Source: Pseudomonadota bacterium
Lineage (GTDB): Bacteria > Pseudomonadota > Gammaproteobacteria > Acidiferrobacterales > Acidiferrobacteraceae
Length of the DNA stretch: 22,599 nt
NCBI GenBank assembly: GCA_021795255.1
Contig: JAJYPQ010000018.1
Span: 1 to 22,599, forward strand
Direction: 5' to 3'
In this document: positions 1-7,579 of the stretch, in pieces
Numbering within the stretch: position 1 is the first letter of the stretch
Layout: each line of letters starts with the position of its first letter
Program-made: the position numbers and the translations under genes
Notes under the pieces: model-generated
What the model was told of the DNA's origin: nothing
What the model saw: the letters and a program-made list of their open reading frames with translations, nothing else
Database searches by the model: none

Positions 1-1317
1 CGCTATTGGGACTGGGACTTTCCCCCGCATTCGACGGCCGACACGCGCAGCCTTAGGGAGTGTCTCGAAGGGTTGGATGAGACGCTTGCGAGCGCTGTTG
101 CGCGCCAAGTGCGTTCGGATGTGCCGGTCGGTGCCTATATTAGCGGTGGCCTAGATTCGGCCATGATCGTATCCTACCTAGCGAAGACTTTACCCGGTCC
201 GATACCAACCTTCTCCCTCCGGTTCGCCGATCGCGAATTCGACGAAGGACCTTACCAAAAAGCAGTGGTGCAACAATTCGGGACCGTGCATACCGAGGTC
301 ACTGCAAGTACAAGTGAGATTGGTCGGGCCTTTCCCCAAGCTGTGTGGCATGCCGAAAGTCCGCTTCTACGCACGGCCCCTGTGCCCATGATGTTGCTCG
401 CCCAGTGCGTGCGGGCTCATGGTATTAAAGTGGTGTTGACGGGTGAAGGCGCAGACGAGACGTTGGCGGGTTACGATCTTTTCCGCGAGGCCCGCGTCCG
501 GAGGTTTTGGGCCCGCGTTCCTGAATCGCGCATGCGCCCAGCTCTCTTGTCCCGCTTATACCCGTACTTAAGTGCCTCGCCGGCAGCATCGGCTGCTTAT
601 GCCCAGCGGTTTTTCGGGCAGGAGTTGGCGTCGGCAGGACGCCCCGGTTTCGGCCATTGGCCGCGCTGGCAAACGACCCGTCGCACCATGCAGTTCTTGA
701 ACAGCGACCTCAAAGCGTCCTTGGAGTTCGATTACAAGGCCGCGGCCGAAGCGCTTTTGCCGCCGGGGCACGAGCGCTGGAATGCTTTAAGCGTCGACCA
801 GTATATCGAGGCGCGCACCCTGCTATCAGGCTACCTTCTGAGTTCGCAAGGAGACCGAGTGGCTCTGGCCCATAGCGTCGAGACCCGGGTTCCGTTCTTA
901 GACCTCAAAGTCATGGAGTACGCCAACCGGCTTCCGGCGCGTTACAAGCTTATGGGCCTTAAGGAGAAATACATATTAAAGGCTTTGGGCCGCGGCCGAA
1001 TACCGGACGCCGTATGTGACCGACCCAAACAACCCTATCGCGCACCAGATAGCCAAAGCTTTTTTCATAAAGGGGTGCCCGATCCGCGCGTGGCCCAGGC
1101 TTTCGAAAAAAAGCGACTGCTGGAGGTCGGATATTTTGACGCTGAGGCCGCCTGTAAGCTCTTCGATAAATGCCGGCGCGGAATGGCGATAGGGTTTGCA
1201 GACAATATGGCCTTCGTGGGCATTTATTCAACCATGCTACTCCACGAGCAATTTGTGGAGGCGCGCAATGTAGAGCCTGGCGTACAGGATGTACTGCCGG
1301 AAGCTAAGGTCGGTTAG
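1..1317 (+). CDS. asnB: Asparagine-synthase-like glutamine amidotransferase, 5' truncated
   Basis: The gene runs in from the left edge. The reading frame is open from base 1, and the N-terminal glutaminase domain (with its catalytic Cys) lies outside the window. What remains is the synthetase domain. The ATP-pyrophosphatase loop SGGLDS is at 142-159, followed by the conserved TGEGADE stretch near 440-460 and the late motif SVETRVPFLD near 877-906, all typical of AsnB. Such enzymes activate a carboxylate with ATP and amidate it with glutamine-derived ammonia. In polysaccharide loci, family members are often thought to amidate a uronic acid or a linked acid rather than make free asparagine. The ligase gene follows 17 bp after the stop, so it shares the operon. 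The family is clear; the substrate is unknown. Confidence 0.9.
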   Translation, partial: RYWDWDFPPHSTADTRSLRECLEGLDETLASAVARQVRSDVPVGAYISGGLDSAMIVSYLAKTLPGPIPTFSLRFADREFDEGPYQKAVVQQFGTVHTEVTASTSEIGRAFPQAVWHAESPLLRTAPVPMMLLAQCVRAHGIKVVLTGEGADETLAGYDLFREARVRRFWARVPESRMRPALLSRLYPYLSASPAASAAYAQRFFGQELASAGRPGFGHWPRWQTTRRTMQFLNSDLKASLEFDYKAAAEALLPPGHERWNALSVDQYIEARTLLSGYLLSSQGDRVALAHSVETRVPFLDLKVMEYANRLPARYKLMGLKEKYILKALGRGRIPDAVCDRPKQPYRAPDSQSFFHKGVPDPRVAQAFEKKRLLEVGYFDAEAACKLFDKCRRGMAIGFADNMAFVGIYSTMLLHEQFVEARNVEPGVQDVLPEAKVG

Positions 1318-1334
1318 AACGTAGGGGAGTGGGC

Positions 1335-2909
1335 ATGTTGTTGTATGACTTATTAGACGAAAAGGCCTGCGATCAGCCTGCCGCCGAGGCCTTGGTGGCG
1401 GCCAATCAGCGCTTGACGTATAGCGACGTCAAAGGCCGGAGCGACGAGCTTGCCAGAAGCTTAGTAGAGCGCGGGATAAAAGTTGGTGACCGCGTCGCGA
1501 TTTTTATGGACAACTCCGCTGAGATGGTCATTGCGCTCTACGGGGTGCTGAAGTCCGGGGCAATCTGTGTGCCGGTCAACCCGCTCACAAAGTCGGAAAA
1601 GCTTGGGTTCATTCTCAAGGATTGCGAGGCCGCAGCACTGATCAGCGACGGCCACATGCACGCAGTCTATGCGGCGGCCATGGCAGTCTACCAGCCGCCG
1701 CTTATCGTCTTAAACGCGCCGACAGCAGCGGACGACAGCTGGCTCTCTGTCCCATTCCCGTCAAAGTCAGCGAAAAGCGGGCGACCCGCAGTGGCGGTTA
1801 TCGACCAAGACCTAGCCGCCATTATCTACACGTCCGGGTCGACCGGTGAGCCCAAGGGCGTCATGTTGACGCACCATAACATGGTGAGCGCGGCGCGTTC
1901 TGTTTCCCTATACCTGGGCCTCGTATCGTCCGACCGTATCCTGTGTTGTTTGCCGCTTGCCTTTGATTACGGTCTCTACCAAGTCCTCATGGGATTTATG
2001 GTAGGAGCCTGTGTCCTACTCGAGCGCTCGTTTGCATTTCCGGCCGCGGTCATCAAGATGATGGCGGCTGAGCGGGTCACGGTATTCCCAGGGGTTCCCA
2101 CGATCTTTTCAATTCTTTTGAGCCGCGAGGGGCTTTTTTCGGCCTACGATTGCAGCAAAGTGCGCATAATCACGAATACCGCGGCCAGTTTGCCGCCCCA
2201 GCATATCGCGCGCCTGCGAACGCGATTTCCCAATGCCCGAATTTTCTCTATGTATGGCCTCACCGAATGCAAGCGGGTGACATATCTGCCGCCGGAGGAG
2301 CTAGAGGCCAGACCGACCAGTGTCGGTCGGGGCATGCCAAACGAGGAAGTCTATTTAGTCGACCCCGAAGGTCGACGTCTTCCGCCGGGCTCAGTGGGCG
2401 AGCTTGTCATTCGCGGTAGCCACGTCATGCGTGGCTACTGGCGCCGCCCCGACGAAACGGCGAAGCGTCTGAAGCCGGGACCTTATCCGGGTGAGATGGT
2501 GCTGTACTCGGGTGACATTTTCCATATGGACGAGGCCGGTTATCTCTATTTCATTGGTCGTTCAGACGACATTATCAAGAGCCGAGGCGAAAAGGTCAGT
2601 CCCAAGGAAGTGGAAAACGTCCTTTACGGTCTGCCGGAGGTTGCAGAGGCCGCCGTCATAGGCATGGAGGACGAAGTCTTGGGACAGGCAGTGCATGCTT
2701 TTGTTGTCCTTCATGATCGGACCGATATCAACGAGCGCGAGATCGTGCGCTACTGTTGCGCGCATATGGAAAGTTACATGGTTCCCAAGGCGGTTCACAT
2801 TGTCGCGGCTTTACCGAAGACCGACACCGGAAAGATCCACAAATCCGGTCTAGCGTCTTTGATACGTCGAAGTGTTTCTGGCAATTCAGGTGTTTTACGG
2901 GCGGTATAA
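1335..2909 (+). CDS. AMP-forming acyl-CoA synthetase / acyl-ACP ligase
   Basis: The predicted product is 524 aa and belongs to the ANL adenylating superfamily, which converts a carboxylic acid to an acyl-adenylate and then a thioester. The P-loop motif YTSGSTGEPKG is at residues 165-175. A YGLTE motif precedes the SGD / GRSDDIIKSRGEKVSP hinge, and the catalytic lysine in PKTDTGKI is Lys500. The length is normal for the family. I chose ATG 1335 because AGGGGAG (1323-1329) sits 5 bp upstream; an in-frame GTG at 1329 overlaps that ribosome binding site. An acyl carrier protein gene begins 31 bp after the stop, so the natural acceptor is probably that carrier, as in DltA/DltC pairs or the ligases of exosortase-type EPS loci. 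The acid activated cannot be read from the sequence. Confidence 0.93.
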   Translation: MLLYDLLDEKACDQPAAEALVAANQRLTYSDVKGRSDELARSLVERGIKVGDRVAIFMDNSAEMVIALYGVLKSGAICVPVNPLTKSEKLGFILKDCEAAALISDGHMHAVYAAAMAVYQPPLIVLNAPTAADDSWLSVPFPSKSAKSGRPAVAVIDQDLAAIIYTSGSTGEPKGVMLTHHNMVSAARSVSLYLGLVSSDRILCCLPLAFDYGLYQVLMGFMVGACVLLERSFAFPAAVIKMMAAERVTVFPGVPTIFSILLSREGLFSAYDCSKVRIITNTAASLPPQHIARLRTRFPNARIFSMYGLTECKRVTYLPPEELEARPTSVGRGMPNEEVYLVDPEGRRLPPGSVGELVIRGSHVMRGYWRRPDETAKRLKPGPYPGEMVLYSGDIFHMDEAGYLYFIGRSDDIIKSRGEKVSPKEVENVLYGLPEVAEAAVIGMEDEVLGQAVHAFVVLHDRTDINEREIVRYCCAHMESYMVPKAVHIVAALPKTDTGKIHKSGLASLIRRSVSGNSGVLRAV

Positions 2910-2940
2910 CTACTTCATAGAAAAAGCGGGAGCAAAGGAA

Positions 2941-3213
2941 ATGAAAAACGTAAGGGACCAAGTCAGGAACTACATTTCTGATAACTTTCTTATGGGACTA
3001 CAAAACGCGGCCATTACGGATTATACGTCGTTTTTGGACCTGGGGATTATTGATTCAACAGGCGTTATAGAGCTTATTGCGTTTCTCGAGGAGACTTACG
3101 ATATCCGAGTTGAGGACACAGAAATGGTCCCGGATAACCTCGATAGCCTTGAGGCCATAGATCGGTATGTGGCACGGAAGACGTTTTCCCGGGCCTCGTC
3201 CATGACTGCCTAG
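2941..3213 (+). CDS. Stand-alone acyl carrier protein
   Basis: The product is a 90-aa acidic helical protein with the phosphopantetheine attachment motif LGIIDSTG; the modified serine is Ser39. The second-half motif (FLEETYDIRVEDTEM) matches the helix II-III region of ACP/PCP domains. The DST sequence differs from the DSL of housekeeping AcpP, which argues for a dedicated carrier of the DltC or PCP-like type. The start at 2941 is chosen because AAAGGAA lies directly upstream and the protein then has standard ACP length. The frame is open further upstream but would give an atypical N-terminus overlapping the ligase gene. It lies between the ligase and the NAD-synthase-like gene, 8 bp before the latter, which suggests all three act in one pathway. 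Confidence 0.9.
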   Translation: MKNVRDQVRNYISDNFLMGLQNAAITDYTSFLDLGIIDSTGVIELIAFLEETYDIRVEDTEMVPDNLDSLEAIDRYVARKTFSRASSMTA

Positions 3214-3221
3214 GAGAGAAC

Positions 3222-4199
3222 ATGCAACCGGTGAAGGAAGTGCCCGTAGATTCGCTCTTGGCGATCGATTATGACCATGCTATCCGTAACATAGCGCGGC
3301 AGTTTAAAGAGACGGTAGTACGGTTTAGGAGGCGCGGTGCAGTTGTGGCCGTCTCCGGCGGAGTGGATAGCGCGGTGTGCTGTGCTTTGGCGGCACAGGC
3401 TTTGGGTAGTCAGAGGGTGTTGGCGCTCTTGCTTCCCGAAAAGGAATCATCCCCGGATTCAGAACGGCTTGCCCTTGAGGTCGTGAAAACCTTGGGCGTA
3501 CCTTACGAGCGCCACGATATTACAGGCGCGCTCGAGTCCCTTGGCTGTTATGAAAGGCGCGACGCCGCGATCCGCGATGTGATTCCCGGCTATGGCCCTG
3601 GTTGGCGCAATAAGCTTGCGATCGCAGGTGGATTGTCGGGCCAGTTTAATCACTTTTATTTGATCGCGGCCGACCCGAACGGCGAGCGTGTCGAGCACCG
3701 TCTCGGTCTTAAAGAATATCTTCAGATCGTGGCCGCGACCAATTTCAAGCAGCGGACCAGAAAAAACGTCGAGTATTACCATGCAGACCGTTTGAACTAC
3801 GTCGTGGTAGGGACACCCAATAAGCTTGAGTATGACCAAGGATTTTTTGTTAAGAACGGAGATGGCGCGGCCGACATCAAGCCGATTGCCCACCTGTACA
3901 AGACGCAGGTATATGGTCTGGCCCAGCATATGCGGCTTCCCCAGGAGATCATAGACTCGACTCCGACGAGCGATACCTACAGTCTCCCGCAAGAACAAGA
4001 GTCTTTCTATTTCGCTCTTCCTTACCAAGATTTGGATGTCGCGCTTTTGTACCTAGAAAGCGGGCGTACTGCGGCCGAACTTGCCCGTGCGATTGGGGTC
4101 GACGAACTCACGGCCGCTCGCGTTTATGCCGATATAGTGGCCAAGCGTAGAAGTACGCGCTACTTGCACGAGCCACCTGTTTTACTGCAGGGCGCGTGA
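3222..4199 (+). CDS. NAD+-synthase-family (NadE-like) amidating ligase
   Basis: The 325-aa product has the N-type ATP-pyrophosphatase loop SGGVDS at residues 45-50. It also carries the NadE signatures GTPNKLEYDQGFFVKNGDG and IKPIAHLYKTQVYGLA. NadE makes NAD from deamido-NAD by adenylating the carboxylate and adding ammonia. This copy has no nitrilase-type glutaminase domain and is longer than the usual ~275-aa ammonia-dependent enzyme, with an insertion around residues 105-165. AGGAGAG lies just before ATG 3222. Its place inside an EPS operon, directly after a ligase and carrier protein, suggests it amidates a pathway intermediate rather than serving central NAD synthesis, but a true NadE role is not excluded. 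Family assignment is firm; the specialised role is inference. Confidence 0.88.
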   Translation: MQPVKEVPVDSLLAIDYDHAIRNIARQFKETVVRFRRRGAVVAVSGGVDSAVCCALAAQALGSQRVLALLLPEKESSPDSERLALEVVKTLGVPYERHDITGALESLGCYERRDAAIRDVIPGYGPGWRNKLAIAGGLSGQFNHFYLIAADPNGERVEHRLGLKEYLQIVAATNFKQRTRKNVEYYHADRLNYVVVGTPNKLEYDQGFFVKNGDGAADIKPIAHLYKTQVYGLAQHMRLPQEIIDSTPTSDTYSLPQEQESFYFALPYQDLDVALLYLESGRTAAELARAIGVDELTAARVYADIVAKRRSTRYLHEPPVLLQGA

Positions 4200-4209
4200 G
4201 GGCTTACGT

Positions 4210-4812
4210 ATGCGTTATGAGGTCAAGGCGGTGGCGGTGACGGTTATGCATCTTGTGACATGGCCGTTTTCGGTACCCGCGGTCATTGCCTACCGGGTAT
4301 TCGAGTCGGAGCGGTTTTTCGATTTCTCGGCCAAGCTTCTCAGTCTTTTGCCCGGCCGTATTGGACAACTAATCAGGGCCTCGTTTTATATGCAAACCCT
4401 CAGTCGCTGCCATTACGACATCGCGGTTGGCTTCTGTTCGTTCTTTTCGCACCCAAGTGCCGAGGTGGGACGAAGTGTCGGCATTGGAAGCTTTTCTATT
4501 ATTGGCACCGCCCGATTGAATGATGACGTGATGGTGGCGAGCCGGGTATCGGTCCTAAGTGGAAAGTACCAGCACGGTGGCGGTCGGCGCGGCCGCGTAA
4601 GCCGGGTAAAGCAGCTTGAACTCCGAAGGGTTCATATCGGGGAAGGGACCTGGTTGGGCGAGGGTTGTCTTGTTATGGCCGATGTCGGACGTCGCTGTAT
4701 CGTGTCCGCCGGCAGTGTCGTGACAAAGGCTGTGCCAGACGATGCCACAGCGATCGGTAATCCCGCGCGCTTTTTACGCTACGCGGACAAACCAGAAGCA
4801 GCAGCGATTTAG
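4210..4812 (+). CDS. Hexapeptide-repeat (LbH) O-acyltransferase
   Basis: The 200-aa protein has a hydrophobic N-terminal segment (residues ~8-28). Left-handed beta-helix hexapeptide repeats follow from about residue 80, with imperfect turns such as VGRSVGIGSFSIIG and VHIGEGTWLGEGCLV. It ends with the ending seen in acetyltransferases of this class, SAGSVVTKAVPDDATAIGNPA. A likely catalytic histidine is His122 in the SGKYQH context. Such enzymes usually move an acetyl group from acetyl-CoA to a sugar hydroxyl or amine. Given the ACP two genes upstream, an acyl-ACP donor is possible but unproven. GAGGG lies 8 bp before ATG 4210, and the gap to the NadE-like gene is 10 bp. The sugar acceptor is unknown. 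Confidence 0.88.
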   Translation: MRYEVKAVAVTVMHLVTWPFSVPAVIAYRVFESERFFDFSAKLLSLLPGRIGQLIRASFYMQTLSRCHYDIAVGFCSFFSHPSAEVGRSVGIGSFSIIGTARLNDDVMVASRVSVLSGKYQHGGGRRGRVSRVKQLELRRVHIGEGTWLGEGCLVMADVGRRCIVSAGSVVTKAVPDDATAIGNPARFLRYADKPEAAAI

Positions 4813-4825
4813 GTGAGGTTGGGCC

Positions 4826-4921
4826 ATGGAATGGCGAAACGTGAATCTGAATAGGCCGCAATGCGTGCGCAGGGTCCGGACGCTCGACGAAGCTTTCATG
4901 AAGCAGGCGGGGGGGGCGTGA
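4826..4921 (+). CDS. Possible 31-aa small ORF coupled to wzx
   Basis: An ATG at 4826 is preceded by AGGTGAGG (4811-4818, 7 bp spacing) and opens a 31-codon frame. It stops at TGA 4919-4921, which overlaps the proposed GTG start of wzx (4918) in a GTGA arrangement. The predicted peptide is basic in its middle and has no recognised domain. It could be a leader peptide that couples translation into wzx. It could also be the true N-terminus of Wzx, displaced by a length change in the G8 tract at 4909-4916, since one extra G would fuse the two frames. It may equally be chance. The strong ribosome binding site is the main support. Confidence 0.35.
   Translation: MEWRNVNLNRPQCVRRVRTLDEAFMKQAGGA
4909..4916. 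repeat. G8 homopolymer tract at the start of wzx
   Basis: Eight consecutive G residues lie immediately before the proposed GTG start of the flippase and inside the upstream small ORF. The tract also contributes to a purine-rich AGGCGGGGGG ribosome-binding-like sequence. Tracts of this length can slip during replication. Here a change to nine would join the frame starting at ATG 4826 to wzx. Whether it varies is not known. Confidence 0.85.
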
Positions 4922-6282
4922 CGCTCAAAGAAATAATACGCTACGCGGGTACCCTTTATGGCGCCAATGTGGCCGCCTCGTTCGTAACCTTTGGCCTCAC
5001 CATTCTGATCAGCCGCGATATCTCACGTGCCGACCTCGGAATCTACGGGCTTTTTCAGGCCTACTTTCTTTTTGGTGCTTACGCCTCGGGTTTTGGGCTG
5101 GCTCCGGCTACTGTCAAGTGGGTGGCGAGCGGCTCAGTCGACGATGGCGAGTTTTTGACGTTTATTTTGGTTCGTCTTGCGGGTATCGCGTTCCTCTTGT
5201 ATGCCGGGGCTGTGACTGCCTACTTCCTGCATATGCCGATTTTGGCGGCCGCCCTTGTGGCGTTGCCGCCCTATCAGGCCTTCAATATCGCCTTGAGTGC
5301 CGCGCGCGCCCGTCTTTGGCGGCGTCGCGAGGCCGCACTGTTGGTAGTGGCGTCCCTGACGACCTCAGCTTGGATATTCGGATTTCTGTTTGTGAGCCAT
5401 ACCTATTGGGCCCCCGTTGCCGGACAAGTCTTGGGCGCTTATACCACGGCTTTTGTGGTCATTACTTACGGTCTGCGCCAAAAGCGTTTACGTTTTAAAT
5501 GGCCTGGCGCCTGGCGGCGGGCGTTCTGGCGCACGGCATTACCGGTCTTTCTAGGGTCGTCGGTTTTTGCGATCGGCGAGCTCGCTGATCGTCTCGTCAT
5601 AAAACAGGTCCTTGGATTGCCGAGCCTCGGCATCTATGTCATGGCGTTAACCCTGTTTAATGTCCTCAATAAGCCAGTTCATATGTTGTCACGTGTTTTG
5701 CTGTCGCACTTTTCGCAACTGAACGATGGGCACGGACACGCGAAGGCGCCGGAAATCGTTCGTCTCAACCTGGCGGTTCTTCCGCTTATGGGGCTTACGG
5801 CAGCGGGCGTACTGCCCTGGGTGATTCCTGAACTACTCAATCGCAACTTTACACTCGCGTTTCCGGTGTTTGCGGTCCTGACGGTGGTCATCCTTATAAA
5901 GGCGGTCGAGCTCGTGCACTCGAGCCTTGCAGTGGCTCATGATTCCGCGGGAAGCAATATGCGCGCCCAGATTGCGGCCTTGATCGCGTACGCGGCGGTA
6001 GTGTTTGTGCTGGCGGAAAGATTCGGTTTGATAGGGGTCGCCTGGGCCATCGTCTTACGGTGGACCGTGTTGGCCTTGGTTCAGCGCTTTGATATGAAGC
6101 GTCGCGGGGTCGACGCCCTGCCAGCTGGCCTTTTGATAAGAGCTGGGGCGGCCTATCTCGCGGCTTTGTCGTTTTTTTCCATCGCGCCCTGGTTTATGGG
6201 TATTGCTTACTTGATTGCGGGCGCCGCCTTGCGCCTTTGGACAGCGCCGCGATCATGGCGAGTAGCCGCGCGGCGGACTTAA
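4918..6282 (+). CDS. wzx: Wzx-type oligosaccharide flippase (MATE/MOP family)
   Basis: This is a polytopic membrane protein of about 454 aa with roughly 12-14 hydrophobic segments and a short basic N-terminus, typical of polysaccharide-repeat flippases (PST/MOP superfamily). The opening TLKEIIRYAGTLYGANVAA and the TM7-8 region ELADRLVIKQVLGLPSLGIY are characteristic. It would move the undecaprenyl-linked repeat unit across the inner membrane. I prefer GTG 4918 because the protein then begins at the family's usual point. ATG 4861 in the same frame adds 19 residues of low-complexity sequence and has no good ribosome binding site. The start is therefore uncertain, and the G8 tract just upstream may affect it. 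The ligase gene follows after 25 bp. Confidence 0.9.
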   Translation: MTLKEIIRYAGTLYGANVAASFVTFGLTILISRDISRADLGIYGLFQAYFLFGAYASGFGLAPATVKWVASGSVDDGEFLTFILVRLAGIAFLLYAGAVTAYFLHMPILAAALVALPPYQAFNIALSAARARLWRRREAALLVVASLTTSAWIFGFLFVSHTYWAPVAGQVLGAYTTAFVVITYGLRQKRLRFKWPGAWRRAFWRTALPVFLGSSVFAIGELADRLVIKQVLGLPSLGIYVMALTLFNVLNKPVHMLSRVLLSHFSQLNDGHGHAKAPEIVRLNLAVLPLMGLTAAGVLPWVIPELLNRNFTLAFPVFAVLTVVILIKAVELVHSSLAVAHDSAGSNMRAQIAALIAYAAVVFVLAERFGLIGVAWAIVLRWTVLALVQRFDMKRRGVDALPAGLLIRAGAAYLAALSFFSIAPWFMGIAYLIAGAALRLWTAPRSWRVAARRT

Positions 6283-6307
6283 AGGAAACTTTACGGAGGG
6301 ACACGGA

Positions 6308-7579
6308 ATGTTGATGCCACAGACGGCAAGGATAAGGGCTCGGGGGCCCATTGGTTCTAGACCCTGGAGCGGACCGCAAATCGTCGAGACGCCGCTTGCC
6401 AACCGATTGACGCTCGCGTCGATGTTTGTGTTTTTGGCGAAGGTCGGCAATTTGCCCCACCTCGGGCATTTCGAGATCGGAAAGGTTTTGGTCGGGCTTT
6501 CAGTGCTCGCCCTGCTGTTTGAGGGCGGGGGGTGGAAGGAAGGGGTGTTTGGGCATCGCGTGATGCGTCCCTATCTCGGGCTGTTTCTTATGGGCCTTCT
6601 TACGATCCCTTTAGCAGTTTGGCCCGGGGGCAGCGCTCGCTTCCTGTTCGGAAATTATTTAAAGGATATGGTCCTCGTCGTTTTGCTAATCGTGACGACC
6701 CGGACCCCTAAGGATCTTCGGCGGCTATTGTGGACTGTGATCGTAAACACACTCATTCTTGACGCCATCCTTTTGCATTACGGTATTCATAAGATCACCT
6801 TGGTTAAGCTTGGCAAGAACGAAATTGCCATGACGTCGGTCATTGCCTTTGGCCTGTTGTTGGGCCTGCCGACTTCAGGGTTTGGAAAGATCCTTAAATG
6901 GGCTGCCGGCATCATGCTGGTCTACGCGGTCTTCATGAGCGTGTCGCGCGGTAGCTACTTAGGTGTGTCTTTGGTGTTGACGCTTTTTATGTACTTTCGC
7001 TTTGGCAACCGTACGGCACTTGCGATCCTTGGGGTGATTGTTTTTGCGGTTGGCGTTTATACCTTCGGGCCGCCTCGGGTCCATCGCACGATCAATACTC
7101 TCATCCATATCCAAAACGACTACAACTTGACGGCCCGCACCGGACGCATAGCGATATGGAAGCGGGGTCTGAAAATCGTCAAGGCGCATCCGCTTGGGGT
7201 CGGTATGCGCAACTTCCCCATTGCTGAGGGCCATTTGGTCGAGGATGTGATCGGAGAACGGTGGATGGATGCCCATAACGCCCTGCTCGAGGCTACCGCA
7301 GAACTTGGCATATTGGGAGGGCTAGTATTTCTGGTGCTTCTGAAGCGCGCCATGCAGACCGCCAATAGGCTTCGCAAGCAAAAGAATCTGCCAGACATGT
7401 CGATGATCGGGCTTTCGGCGGTGCTAGGTCTCTTTGGATACTTCGTGACCGCCTCGTTTTTGTCCGAGGCCTATGCGGTTATTTTGTACATTCTTGTAGC
7501 CATTATCATTGCTTCAGATCGTGTTTATACGTACATGCTTGCGAGGGAAAAGGATGTCATATCTGAACAAGGTGCGTAG
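6308..7579 (+). CDS. O-antigen ligase / Wzy-type polymerase family membrane protein
   Basis: The 423-aa protein has about ten to twelve hydrophobic segments and one larger periplasmic loop (residues ~255-330). The loop carries the Wzy_C/WaaL hallmarks: SRGSYLG, then ARTGRIAIWKRGL with PLGVGMRNF, and a HN pair in DAHNALLEATAELGILGG. Members either polymerise repeat units (Wzy) or ligate glycan to lipid A or protein (WaaL, PglL). As the only such protein seen beside wzx, it is most likely the polymerase of the Wzx/Wzy pathway. GGAGGG (6295-6300) precedes ATG 6308 by 7 bp; a second ATG two codons later is also possible. The 3' end overlaps the next gene by 26 nt, so the two are probably co-translated. 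Confidence 0.88.
   Translation: MLMPQTARIRARGPIGSRPWSGPQIVETPLANRLTLASMFVFLAKVGNLPHLGHFEIGKVLVGLSVLALLFEGGGWKEGVFGHRVMRPYLGLFLMGLLTIPLAVWPGGSARFLFGNYLKDMVLVVLLIVTTRTPKDLRRLLWTVIVNTLILDAILLHYGIHKITLVKLGKNEIAMTSVIAFGLLLGLPTSGFGKILKWAAGIMLVYAVFMSVSRGSYLGVSLVLTLFMYFRFGNRTALAILGVIVFAVGVYTFGPPRVHRTINTLIHIQNDYNLTARTGRIAIWKRGLKIVKAHPLGVGMRNFPIAEGHLVEDVIGERWMDAHNALLEATAELGILGGLVFLVLLKRAMQTANRLRKQKNLPDMSMIGLSAVLGLFGYFVTASFLSEAYAVILYILVAIIIASDRVYTYMLAREKDVISEQGA

Noticed and set aside
1329..1334. GTG at 1329 as the start of the AMP-forming ligase
   Set aside because: It overlaps the AGGGGAG ribosome binding site; ATG 1335 has correct spacing.
3459..4028. 189-codon open frame on the minus strand
   Set aside because: It lies wholly antisense to the NadE-like gene, with no recognisable domain; the + frame has strong family motifs.
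4861..4917. ATG 4861 as the wzx start
   Set aside because: It adds 19 low-complexity residues and has no ribosome binding site; GTG 4918 matches the family start better, although this is not certain.
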